From: an uncultured Pelagibacteraceae bacterium
GTDB taxonomy: Bacteria > Pseudomonadota > Alphaproteobacteria > Pelagibacterales > Pelagibacteraceae
Assembly (NCBI GenBank): GCA_902554035.1
Contig: CACDMX010000001.1
Coordinates: forward strand, 122,243 to 186,236
Length of the DNA: 63,994 nt
Reading direction: 5' to 3'
Made by a program: the position numbers and the translations under genes
Notes under the pieces: generated by a model
What the model was told of the DNA's origin: nothing
Databases searched by the model: none
Seen by the model: only the letters and a program-made list of their open reading frames with translations
Shown here: positions 53,346 to 60,465 of the stretch, piece by piece
Numbering within the stretch: position 1 is the first letter of the stretch
Layout: each line of letters starts with the position of its first letter

Positions 53346-53600
53346 ATGAAAAAGATTTTAGGGATCGCGGTTTTGAGTTTATTGTTGAGTGGAAATGTTT
53401 ATGCAGAATGGTTAGTTATTGTTAAAAACAAAATAGATGAAAATGTTTTTATAAAAAGAACCAATTATACAGAAGAAGTTGCCACTGAAGAAGCTCTAAA
53501 AGGTTGTCAAGTTATGTATAGATATAGAGAAGATATTAAAAAAAAAAAGAAGCTTGAATTGATGGAAGCTTGCTATGTTCATTCAGTTATAGAGCAATAA
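53346..53600 (+). CDS. Small secreted protein, signal-peptide cassette member
   Basis: 84 residues from ATG at 53346. The frame opens earlier (53274), but that stretch covers the TGTGCCA repeat and promoter. Signal peptide MKKILGIAVLSLLLSGNVYA is followed by a mature part of about 64 residues with two cysteines (KGCQVMYRYRED and EACYVHSVIEQ). Function unknown. It shares its signal-peptide DNA with the gene at 51441 and its upstream DNA with the one at 54432. Confidence 0.68.
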   Translation: MKKILGIAVLSLLLSGNVYAEWLVIVKNKIDENVFIKRTNYTEEVATEEALKGCQVMYRYREDIKKKKKLELMEACYVHSVIEQ

Positions 53601-53622
53601 TTTTAAAAATTAGGTTTATAAC

Positions 53623-53642
53623 TGTGCCACTATTGTGCCAAG
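53623..53642 (+). repeat. Direct-repeat element with two TGTGCCA words, copy 2
   Basis: TGTGCCACTATTGTGCCAAG, one base different from copy 1. It lies downstream of the gene at 53346, and no gene directly follows on this strand. Confidence 0.7.
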
Positions 53643-53686
53643 GATAAGTTAAGCAGAATAAAATTAAGAAAATATAAGATTATGTA

Positions 53687-53711
53687 GGGGCGTTCTGTTG
53701 CCAGGTGCCCC
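53687..53711 (+). repeat. GC-rich hairpin repeat, copy 4
   Basis: Exact 25-base copy, followed by GGACCCCGTA. It lies just beyond the stop codon of the reverse-strand micro-ORF at 53725. Confidence 0.9.
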
Positions 53712-53724
53712 GGACCCCGTAGTT

Positions 53725-53781
53725 TTAATTAATTAAATAATATATAATAGCTACTACTGCTAATATTTCTAATCCACTCAT
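53725..53781 (-). CDS. 18-residue single-helix membrane micro-protein (predicted)
   Basis: MSGLEILAVVAIIYYLIN, a single hydrophobic helix. A strong Shine-Dalgarno, AAGGAGA (in 53784-53791), lies four bases before ATG, which is rare in this window and argues that it is translated. Bracketed by hairpin copies 4 and 5. Too short for family assignment; small toxins and membrane-complex subunits have this look. Confidence 0.52.
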   Translation of the reverse strand: MSGLEILAVVAIIYYLIN

Positions 53782-53800
53782 CAATTCTCCTTTTTTTTTA

Positions 53801-53825
53801 AGGGCATTCTGTTTTTAGGCGTCCC
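53801..53825 (+). repeat. GC-rich hairpin repeat, copy 5 (diverged)
   Basis: AGGGC...GTCCC with the same inner arms. Changes relative to the others keep most pairing: C22 to T and C16 to T turn G-C pairs into G·U. One outer pair is lost. On the minus strand it lies just upstream of the micro-ORF ribosome-binding site. Confidence 0.7.
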
Positions 53826-53989
53826 ATAATTTTTTTACCATAGTCAAATATTTTTCAAAATCATATATATATTTTAACAAAATCACATAGATTTCATGTA
53901 TTATGACAATTAAATTACGAGCAAAAATTGTATATTCTGGATATAATTAAAGTATCGCGTAATATAATAAAGTCTGATAAATATTAAAA

Positions 53990-54367
53990 ATGAAAAAGTT
54001 TTTTACATTATTAGCATCATTAATTTTATTAACATCATGTGCTTCAACAATGTCTGGAAGTTCACAAAATATAACAGTTACTTCGAACGTCCAAGGCGCA
54101 ACATGTACACTTTCAAATGATAAAGGTACTTGGTCTTTAGTAACTCCAGGAAGCGCAGTAATTTCAAGTTCAAGAGTAAACCTAGCTTTAACTTGCGCTA
54201 AAGAAGGTTATGTTAATGGAGTTGCAAGCTTACCATCGAAACATAAAGACTCTGCAACATGGGGAAATGTAATTTTAGGTGGTGGCATTGGTTATATAAT
54301 TGATAGAAAATCAGGAGCTGCATTCATATATCCTCAGCAAGTAACAGTAAATTTGACAAAAAAATAG
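53990..54367 (+). CDS. Small lipoprotein with a PEGA-like domain
   Basis: 125 residues. Lipobox LLTSC (Cys at 17), then SSQNITVTSNVQGATCTLSN, WSLVTPGSAVIS and ALTCAKEGYVNGVA, the beta-rich pattern of PEGA-type domains in which a short peptide insert is followed by P-x-x-V and Y.. strands. A glycine-rich helix, WGNVILGGGIGYIIDRKSGA, follows. Such lipoproteins are frequent in proteobacteria, without known function. Confidence 0.72.
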   Translation: MKKFFTLLASLILLTSCASTMSGSSQNITVTSNVQGATCTLSNDKGTWSLVTPGSAVISSSRVNLALTCAKEGYVNGVASLPSKHKDSATWGNVILGGGIGYIIDRKSGAAFIYPQQVTVNLTKK

Positions 54368-54414
54368 AAAAACGTTTTTCAAAAATTTTAAACAGGTGCA
54401 GATAAAATTATTTG

Positions 54415-54423
54415 TGCTAGTAT
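54415..54423 (+). promoter_or_regulatory. Extended -10 promoter, likely leaderless start
   Basis: TGCTAGTAT (hexamer TAGTAT at 54418-54423), 8 bases before ATG 54432. The 21 bases before ATG match those before 53346 at 17 positions by my count. No Shine-Dalgarno. Confidence 0.55.
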
Positions 54424-54431
54424 TGTGCATC

Positions 54432-55106
54432 ATGAAAAAACTTTTAGGAATCATGGTTCTGACCTTCTTGCTAGTCAGTACATCAGCACACTCACTAAGT
54501 AATTGGAAAAAGTATACTGGTCAAGGAGAATTAAAATTATCAAAAGATACTTTTGATCTTATAGAATTTTATTTTAGCGCAGGAAAATATGGAGCAATTT
54601 ATAACAACCCACAATATGAATGGGAAAGGAAAATGATAAAACAAGTGTGGAAACCGATGTTTATGATTATTTCTAGAAATGGAAAAGGTAGATTTTGGTA
54701 TTACTCGTTTATTGGAAGTGAAATTGATACTACGCCAAATTATCTTACAAGAGCAAGAGACAAATGTACAAAACAAGGACAAGGTGAATGTTTTATTTTT
54801 GCACTTAAAGATAAAGTAGTTTGGCAAAATGGAATAAATCCAAAAAAAGGAACTAGAATTAAAAAAAAAGATGCAAAAAATGGAATGGTATTAACAAAAC
54901 TAACAGAACTAGGTTTTTATGATGGTGGTATTACAAAAACAAAAAAAATTGAAAAAAAGAAACCAAAGATAAAAAAAGAAGCAAAAAAAGAAACAGTTTC
55001 AACGTCAGAATTAACTAAGGAGCTTAAAGAGTTAAAAAAACTTTACGATGAAGGAGTTTTAACAGAGGAAGAATTTACTAAAGCTAAAAAGAAATTATTA
55101 GAATAA
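54432..55106 (+). CDS. Secreted protein with C-terminal SHOCT-like motif
   Basis: 224 residues from ATG at 54432; the earlier in-frame ATG at 54396 would include the promoter-like element. Signal peptide MKKLLGIMVLTFLLVSTSAHS. The mature part has two cysteines (RDKCTKQGQGECFIFALKD) and a lysine-rich linker. It ends in ELKELKKLYDEGVLTEEEF plus TKAKKKLLE, a SHOCT (short C-terminal oligomerisation) motif. Role unknown. Confidence 0.7.
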   Translation: MKKLLGIMVLTFLLVSTSAHSLSNWKKYTGQGELKLSKDTFDLIEFYFSAGKYGAIYNNPQYEWERKMIKQVWKPMFMIISRNGKGRFWYYSFIGSEIDTTPNYLTRARDKCTKQGQGECFIFALKDKVVWQNGINPKKGTRIKKKDAKNGMVLTKLTELGFYDGGITKTKKIEKKKPKIKKEAKKETVSTSELTKELKELKKLYDEGVLTEEEFTKAKKKLLE

Positions 55107-55118
55107 AAAACATTAATA

Positions 55119-55262
55119 ATGAAAAAAGTTTTATTAACACTGTTTTTATACCTAATATTTTTTAACTATAGTTTTGCAGCTTCTCTAGCAATTAAATCAA
55201 CTTCGTTATTTAATTCATCTGTTGAATGTGCTTTTACCCAATTCCAACTTATTTTGAATTGA
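55119..55262 (+). pseudogene. Truncated signal-peptide ORF running into rnhA
   Basis: ATG at 55119 opens MKKVLLTLFLYLIFFNYSFA, a good signal peptide with an A-x-A-type cleavage end. The frame then reads antisense into the 3' end of rnhA and stops at 55262 after 47 codons. The signal peptide therefore lost its mature domain, most simply by a deletion or insertion at about 55,165-55,180. Confidence 0.5.
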
Positions 55263-55588
55263 TTAGCTAAAAGATCTAACTCTTCCCAAAGTTCTTTATT
55301 TTTAACTGTTTGTTTATCTGCAGTTTTCCATCCATTTTTTTTCCAATTATGTATCCACTCTGTTATTCCTGACTTTACATATTTTGAGTCTGTGAAAATT
55401 TGAACCTCACTACTTTTGGGAATTTTTTTTAACGCTTCAATTGGGGCAAGTAGTTCCATTTGATTATTCGTAGTATTTTTTTTACTTCCCTTTATCCGAG
55501 TTTTTTTTCCATCATCAATAATTATTGCTGCCCATCCGCCATTTCCTGGATTTTCTAAACAAGAACCATCGGTATAAATTTTAATCAT
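55166..55588 (-). CDS. rnhA: Ribonuclease HI
   Basis: Degrades RNA in RNA-DNA hybrids. 140 residues. Catalytic Asp in IYTDGSCLENPGNGGWAA, Glu in NNQMELLAPIEAL, Asp in IFTDSKYVKSGI, and the final Asp in VDLIAREAA. WNWVKAHSTDELNNE has the catalytic His loop. Overlaps thrB by 4 bases. Confidence 0.96.
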   Translation of the reverse strand: MIKIYTDGSCLENPGNGGWAAIIIDDGKKTRIKGSKKNTTNNQMELLAPIEALKKIPKSSEVQIFTDSKYVKSGITEWIHNWKKNGWKTADKQTVKNKELWEELDLLANQFKISWNWVKAHSTDELNNEVDLIAREAAKL

Positions 55589-56568
55589 TTATTTAGATAT
55601 TGGTTAAAACTTTCTATGTTTCTATGAAAGTTTAGTTTTTGAAAATATTCTCTAGGATCCTTTTTTTGAATATTGGTATTTTTAGGAGTATTTAGGTAAT
55701 CATAAGCTCTTGTTAGGAGATATCTAAGAGCTGATCCTCTACAAATTGTGTTAAAAGATAATTTTTCCTTTTTTGTTATTTTTCTAACTGACTCATATCC
55801 TTTAATTAATTGATTTGATTTTTTTCTATCCAAAATAAATCTATTTTTTTTTCTTTTAAAACACAATGCATTAATACATGTTCCTAAATCATATGATAAA
55901 TAATCATTTGAAGAAAAATAAAAATCAATAAAGCCATAAAATTTATTTTTATTGAAAAAAATATTATCTACAAAAAGATCACAATGAACAATTCCACTAG
56001 GAAGATTTTTTGGCCAATTTTTTTCAATATACTTTAAATCATCTCTCATTATCTGTTTTAAATTTTTAGAAATTTTTCTAATTCTATTATCTATTTTAGA
56101 CAATAATCTCGGCCATGCATTTACTGATAATGTATTTTTTCTATATAATTTTATTTTTGACGAGACTTTATGAAATTTTGCGACATTTTTACCAACAGCA
56201 AAACAATCTTTTGGGCTTAGTTGTTTTTTATCTTTTCCTCTAAGAAAGGTAACAATACAAGCATTTTTATTTTTTAATTTAAAAATATACTTTCCTTTTT
56301 TATTTTTAACTGGGCTAGGACATTTTATTTTAGATTTTGAGAGCTTATACATTAATTTTGTAAAAAAAATAAGATCTTTGTGTTTGCAACCACCATGAAT
56401 TCTTTTTTCAAATATTGTTAAAATATACTTTTTATTTTTAGTAAAAATTGAATAATTAGTATTTTCTATTCCTTTTTTTATGCCTTGAAAATTTTTAATT
56501 TTTCCAAAATTAAATTGGCTTTCGATATAACTAATATCTTTACCGTTTATTTTAGTTAGAACAGCCAT
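55585..56568 (-). CDS. thrB: Homoserine kinase (APH-fold, ThrB2 type)
   Basis: Phosphorylates homoserine for threonine synthesis. 327 residues with the aminoglycoside-phosphotransferase fold, not the GHMP type of E. coli. The catalytic loop is GIVHCDLFVDNIFF (HxDxxxxN), and GFIDFYFSSNDYLSYDLGTC carries the metal-binding Asp. CRGSALRYLLTRAYDYL is typical of alphaproteobacterial ThrB. One base shared with ispH. Confidence 0.93.
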   Translation of the reverse strand: MAVLTKINGKDISYIESQFNFGKIKNFQGIKKGIENTNYSIFTKNKKYILTIFEKRIHGGCKHKDLIFFTKLMYKLSKSKIKCPSPVKNKKGKYIFKLKNKNACIVTFLRGKDKKQLSPKDCFAVGKNVAKFHKVSSKIKLYRKNTLSVNAWPRLLSKIDNRIRKISKNLKQIMRDDLKYIEKNWPKNLPSGIVHCDLFVDNIFFNKNKFYGFIDFYFSSNDYLSYDLGTCINALCFKRKKNRFILDRKKSNQLIKGYESVRKITKKEKLSFNTICRGSALRYLLTRAYDYLNTPKNTNIQKKDPREYFQKLNFHRNIESFNQYLNK

Positions 56569-57512
56569 TAGTTTAGTTTTCCTGGAATTTTAAAAGTTAC
56601 ATCTTCTTTAATAATTTCAACTTCCTCTATTTGAATTTTAAATCTTTCTTTTAAACTATCTATAAAATTTTTGACTAAGATTTCAGGAGCTGATGCTCCA
56701 GAAGATATGCCAATCGTAGAACACTTTGATATTTTTTCAAATGGAATATCACTTTCTGAATGAATTAATACAGAATTTGAACATCCAGAATTTTTAGCTA
56801 CCTCAACCAATCTTACTGAGTTAGAAGAATTTCTACTTCCAATAACAAAAAACATTTCGCATAAATTTGAAATTTTTTTTACTGCAGCCTGTCTATTTGT
56901 TGTAGCATAACAAATATCATCTCTTTTTGGCTCTTTTATTTTGGGAAATCTTTCTTTTAATTTATTTATAATTTCTTTTGTATCGTCTACTGAAAGTGTT
57001 GTTTGTGTTATGAAAGCTAAATTTTTGTTATTTTTATTTTCAAATTTTTCAACATCTTTGATGTTTTCAATTAGATCAATGCCTCCATTTGGAATTTGCC
57101 CCATAGTCCCAATCACCTCGGGATGATTTTTATGCCCAATTAAAAGTATATGTGCACCAGCTTTATGTAAATTTTCTGCTTCACGGTGTACTTTAGACAC
57201 CAAAGGGCATGTGGCATCTACATATTCCATATTTAAATTTGAAGCTTCCTTTGGAACCGATTTAGGAACACCGTGTGCTGAAAAAATAACTGGACGATTT
57301 TTATCCTGAATTTCATCTAACTCTTCCACAAAAATAGCACCAATTTTTTTAAGACTTTCTACAACATGTTTATTATGAACTATTTCGTGTCTCACATATA
57401 CAGGACGTCCATATTTTTTAATACTTTTTTTAACAATCTCTATAGCTCTATCAACACCGGCACAAAAACCTCTTGGTGATGCTAATAAAATTTTTAATTC
57501 TTTATTCTTCAT
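56568..57512 (-). CDS. ispH: 4-hydroxy-3-methylbut-2-enyl diphosphate reductase
   Basis: Last step of the MEP pathway, giving IPP and DMAPP. 314 residues. The three cluster cysteines are in PRGFCAGVDRAIEI, DATCPLVSKVH and ICYATTNRQAAV. Substrate-binding His are in HEIVHNKHVV and SAHGVPKSV. Directly downstream of the retinal genes, so precursor supply and carotenoid synthesis are likely coordinated. Confidence 0.96.
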   Translation of the reverse strand: MKNKELKILLASPRGFCAGVDRAIEIVKKSIKKYGRPVYVRHEIVHNKHVVESLKKIGAIFVEELDEIQDKNRPVIFSAHGVPKSVPKEASNLNMEYVDATCPLVSKVHREAENLHKAGAHILLIGHKNHPEVIGTMGQIPNGGIDLIENIKDVEKFENKNNKNLAFITQTTLSVDDTKEIINKLKERFPKIKEPKRDDICYATTNRQAAVKKISNLCEMFFVIGSRNSSNSVRLVEVAKNSGCSNSVLIHSESDIPFEKISKCSTIGISSGASAPEILVKNFIDSLKERFKIQIEEVEIIKEDVTFKIPGKLN

Positions 57513-57672
57513 TATTAGTTTTAAAATATGGAATTAAAAAAACTATACAAGCAACAAAAAAAAAGACACTCCCAAACATTGCCCAAAAATTTCCAATACT
57601 TGAGATTAAAAAACCAATTGCAGATACAATAAACAGAATCCAGCCTAATATATTTATTTGTCTATTTTTCAT
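57502..57672 (-). CDS. Small two-helix membrane protein between blh and ispH
   Basis: 56 residues from ATG at 57672. Two hydrophobic helices (about 7-24 and 29-49: GWILFIVSAIGFLISSIG and MFGSVFFFVACIVFLIPYF), ending KTNNEE. It overlaps the blh stop by 11 bases and the ispH start by 11 bases, which favours real, coupled translation. No family recognised. A helper of the membrane enzyme Blh or of the rhodopsin system is conceivable but unproven. Confidence 0.75.
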   Translation of the reverse strand: MKNRQINILGWILFIVSAIGFLISSIGNFWAMFGSVFFFVACIVFLIPYFKTNNEE

Positions 57673-58552
57673 TTTTTTCAATTAAATATTCGAGCAATAT
57701 ATGTGGAAATGTTAAAGACGCCAAACCAATAAAAATTACTTTATAAATAGCCTGATCTGCTGGGTAATATTTGTTTAAATAGAATAGTGAAAACAAATAT
57801 ATTATTGCAGTTAAAACTGTTAAGGGAACAGCTTTTTTAACAAATTTATTTAAACCTTTTTTAAAATTATTATCTAATTCAAAAATTAAAGATAATGAAT
57901 GTCTTATTGAATGAAGAAAACAAAAATATATTGTAAAAGCTAAAATTGGATTAATAAAAAAATTTAAAATTAAAATGGATAAATAATCCATAAACAATAA
58001 AGACTTTATTTCAAAAGTTTTTTTTGAAGAAAGAAAAAAAGTTGACATTAAACTTAAGGTTAGAATTAAAAATAAAAAATTATTATCAATTAAAAAAGTT
58101 TTAGAAATATCAAAGTTTAAGGATTTGAATATCTCAATTGTTTCACTTTTATGAAATAGCAAAGGGGCAACTATAATTAATGAACCTTTAAATAAAAATA
58201 ATAATTGATTTTTATCATTTTTTAAAAAGTCTGAATCTTCTTTACCAAAATGATAAGATGCTAAGATTAAAAATAGGATTAATAAATAATCAGGGAGAAA
58301 GATCCAAAATAAAATTATAAATAATGAGAATAAAATATATGCAATGTAAAATATGGAAATAGATTTGATATTATAATATTTAAGAAGTTTTCTCCCTTTT
58401 AAATTATCAAGCGAGCCGTGTGAAATTCCAACACATAAAATTAAAAATAAAGAAAAAATTAATAAATCATTATTTCTTATATATTCAAAAGCGGAAATAC
58501 AAATAGTTAATTTGAAAAATATTAAAGTGTGATAAAAACTTATCTTAAGCAT
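57662..58552 (-). CDS. blh: Beta-carotene 15,15'-dioxygenase Blh/Brp
   Basis: Cleaves beta-carotene into two retinals, the rhodopsin chromophore. 296 residues, about eight helices. The metal-binding His are conserved: GISHGSLDN, YHFGKED, CFLHSIRHSLSL and FPHILLEYLIE. Terminal gene of crtI-crtB-crtY-blh. No rhodopsin gene is in the window, so the opsin must lie elsewhere. Confidence 0.94.
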   Translation of the reverse strand: MLKISFYHTLIFFKLTICISAFEYIRNNDLLIFSLFLILCVGISHGSLDNLKGRKLLKYYNIKSISIFYIAYILFSLFIILFWIFLPDYLLILFLILASYHFGKEDSDFLKNDKNQLLFLFKGSLIIVAPLLFHKSETIEIFKSLNFDISKTFLIDNNFLFLILTLSLMSTFFLSSKKTFEIKSLLFMDYLSILILNFFINPILAFTIYFCFLHSIRHSLSLIFELDNNFKKGLNKFVKKAVPLTVLTAIIYLFSLFYLNKYYPADQAIYKVIFIGLASLTFPHILLEYLIEKNEK

Positions 58553-58553
58553 T

Positions 58554-59627
58554 CTATCCTTTTTTTAAAAGTTCTTTTAAAAAAATAAATTTAGGCATCT
58601 TGGAAATTATAGCAATATCCTCAAAAAAATTACTTTTATTGGATAAAAATTTAATAACAGATTCAGTTGAACTATTAAACATTTTATAAAATATGTCGGG
58701 CATTTTTTCAGGATTATTTTCTAAAACTTTTAAAAAAATATTATCTAAAAATCGATATTTTTTACTAATTTCAAAAAGTTTTATATTTTTGATATTTTCA
58801 AAATTTTCTCTTATGTATTTACTTTGCTCTTGGATATTTAGGAATGTATATCCAGTACTTAATCTTGTCATGCCTCCAGCAGTACCAATATTTAATTTAT
58901 TTTTTTCTTTTATATTTAGAGGATAGAAAAGTGGGATTGCACCTTCCTCTTTAAACACAATCTCATAATCCTTTATTTTTAAATTTTGATTTATATAATT
59001 TAGTATTTGATTATCATAATCTTTCATAGTGTCATCATTCATTGTTGATATCCAGGTAGTCTCTATTAAAGCTCTATTTTTTTCAAAAGGTAATGTATAA
59101 AAAAAATGAACACTTTTTCTTTGTTCACAATTAAAATCCATCAAATTAATTATTGCATCATCAAATATTTTCTCTTTTGTTTTAATTTCTACCCCACAAA
59201 AATGTTGCCAAAGATTATTTTTTTTTGTTTCTATTGATGGAACACTATTAAAAATAAATGAATTATTCTGATTTACTTCATTAATATTTTTAAAAAAAAC
59301 TATATTTTTGTTTTCTTTTAATTTATTTATTATTTTTTTGTAAAATAATCCGCTATCAATACTTTGATAAGGGTAATCATCGCATTTTAAATGTTTAGTT
59401 TTTGAAGGTAAATTTATAGAAAATTCTTCCCAACTTTTCTTGATGCAATCATTAAAGTTATGATTAAAAACCTTCCAAAATGACCAAGTTTTATCTTTTT
59501 TATACTCCAGTCTAGGCTCAATAATAGCTAATGTTTTATCCTCTAATTTTTTGTGTATTTCTAGTTCGTAAGCCAAAGATAAACCTGCGCAACCACCACC
59601 TATAATTATATAATCAAAATCTTTCAT
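58554..59627 (-). CDS. crtY: Lycopene beta-cyclase (CrtY type)
   Basis: Converts lycopene to beta-carotene. 357 residues. FAD-binding start DYIIGGGCAGLSLAYEL, TWSFW (the lycopene cyclase hallmark), FYTLPFEKNRALIETTW and NIGTAGGMTRLSTGYTF complete the family. Overlaps crtB by 14 bases. Confidence 0.93.
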   Translation of the reverse strand: MKDFDYIIIGGGCAGLSLAYELEIHKKLEDKTLAIIEPRLEYKKDKTWSFWKVFNHNFNDCIKKSWEEFSINLPSKTKHLKCDDYPYQSIDSGLFYKKIINKLKENKNIVFFKNINEVNQNNSFIFNSVPSIETKKNNLWQHFCGVEIKTKEKIFDDAIINLMDFNCEQRKSVHFFYTLPFEKNRALIETTWISTMNDDTMKDYDNQILNYINQNLKIKDYEIVFKEEGAIPLFYPLNIKEKNKLNIGTAGGMTRLSTGYTFLNIQEQSKYIRENFENIKNIKLFEISKKYRFLDNIFLKVLENNPEKMPDIFYKMFNSSTESVIKFLSNKSNFFEDIAIISKMPKFIFLKELLKKG

Positions 59628-60465
59628 CTAAGTTAATTTCTTCTTTTATTAACAAGTGTTCTTTTTCTCTCAAATGATATTTGTCATTAGTCCATGATAG
59701 TCTAAGCAAGTCAATCATGGAAAAAATAGTTTGAATAATTTTACCAAAGTTAGTTACGTATATTTTTCCTGATTTTTCGTAATTTTCTATATTTTTTTTT
59801 TTAAGAATTTTATGGCCAATTTGCCTATAAACTCTTCTTGCAACTAATATTGAGAAACGAAAACTTAGTGGAATTTCCTTTATAGATGCAAATGAACTTT
59901 CATAAAATAAATCTGCAAGTTTTATAGTTTTTACAATTGAGTCAAAATCATAAGAAATATAGTGCCTACTATTTTTTGAATCTTCAATTACGTCTCTAGA
60001 TATATTAGTGAGCTGCATAGCAATACCTAAATCAATAGCGGATTTCAGTGCCTCTTTATTTTTTACATTTAAAATTTTTGCCATCATCAATCCCACAGTA
60101 CCAGCTACTCTGTAGGAGTATATTAATAAATCTTTTTTTGAATTGATTTTAATATTCTTTTTTAAATCAGATTCGGCACCATCAAATAAATCATTTACTA
60201 TTTTTATTGAAATTTCATGATCATCAATTAGTTTCCACATATTTTTAATTGTAAGATTATCAAATTCTTTATTATTAAAGCTTTCTTTAAAATTAGATAA
60301 ATTATTTTTTTTTACTTCCAAATTACCTAAATCATCGGCAAGATTGTCAACTATTCTACAAAAATCATATAAAGAGGAACATTTTGTATAGGTTTTTTTT
60401 GGTAAAAAAAATCCTGCCCAATTGAATGATTTTGCATATACTTTAAGATAACTGTTGTTGGACAT
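59614..60465 (-). CDS. crtB: Phytoene synthase
   Basis: Head-to-head condensation of two geranylgeranyl diphosphates into phytoene. 283 residues. First aspartate-rich motif DFCRIVDNLADD and second NISRDVIEDSKN, with YRVAGTVGLMMAKIL between. One-base overlap with crtI. The GGPP synthase gene crtE is not in the window. Confidence 0.95.
   Translation of the reverse strand: MSNNSYLKVYAKSFNWAGFFLPKKTYTKCSSLYDFCRIVDNLADDLGNLEVKKNNLSNFKESFNNKEFDNLTIKNMWKLIDDHEISIKIVNDLFDGAESDLKKNIKINSKKDLLIYSYRVAGTVGLMMAKILNVKNKEALKSAIDLGIAMQLTNISRDVIEDSKNSRHYISYDFDSIVKTIKLADLFYESSFASIKEIPLSFRFSILVARRVYRQIGHKILKKKNIENYEKSGKIYVTNFGKIIQTIFSMIDLLRLSWTNDKYHLREKEHLLIKEEINLDERF

Noticed and set aside
50931-53711. Hairpin repeats as tRNA or tmRNA fragments
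   Set aside because: No acceptor stem plus T-arm pattern or CCA end; the inner stem and loop do not fit a T-arm consensus.
50931-53825. The repeated 25-base units as a CRISPR array
   Set aside because: Units are 0.1 to 1.5 kb apart with genes between, and no cas gene is present.
53895-53950. 15-codon ORF beginning MTIKLRAKIVY before the PEGA-like lipoprotein
   Set aside because: No ribosome-binding site or promoter placement; length is within chance in AT-rich DNA.
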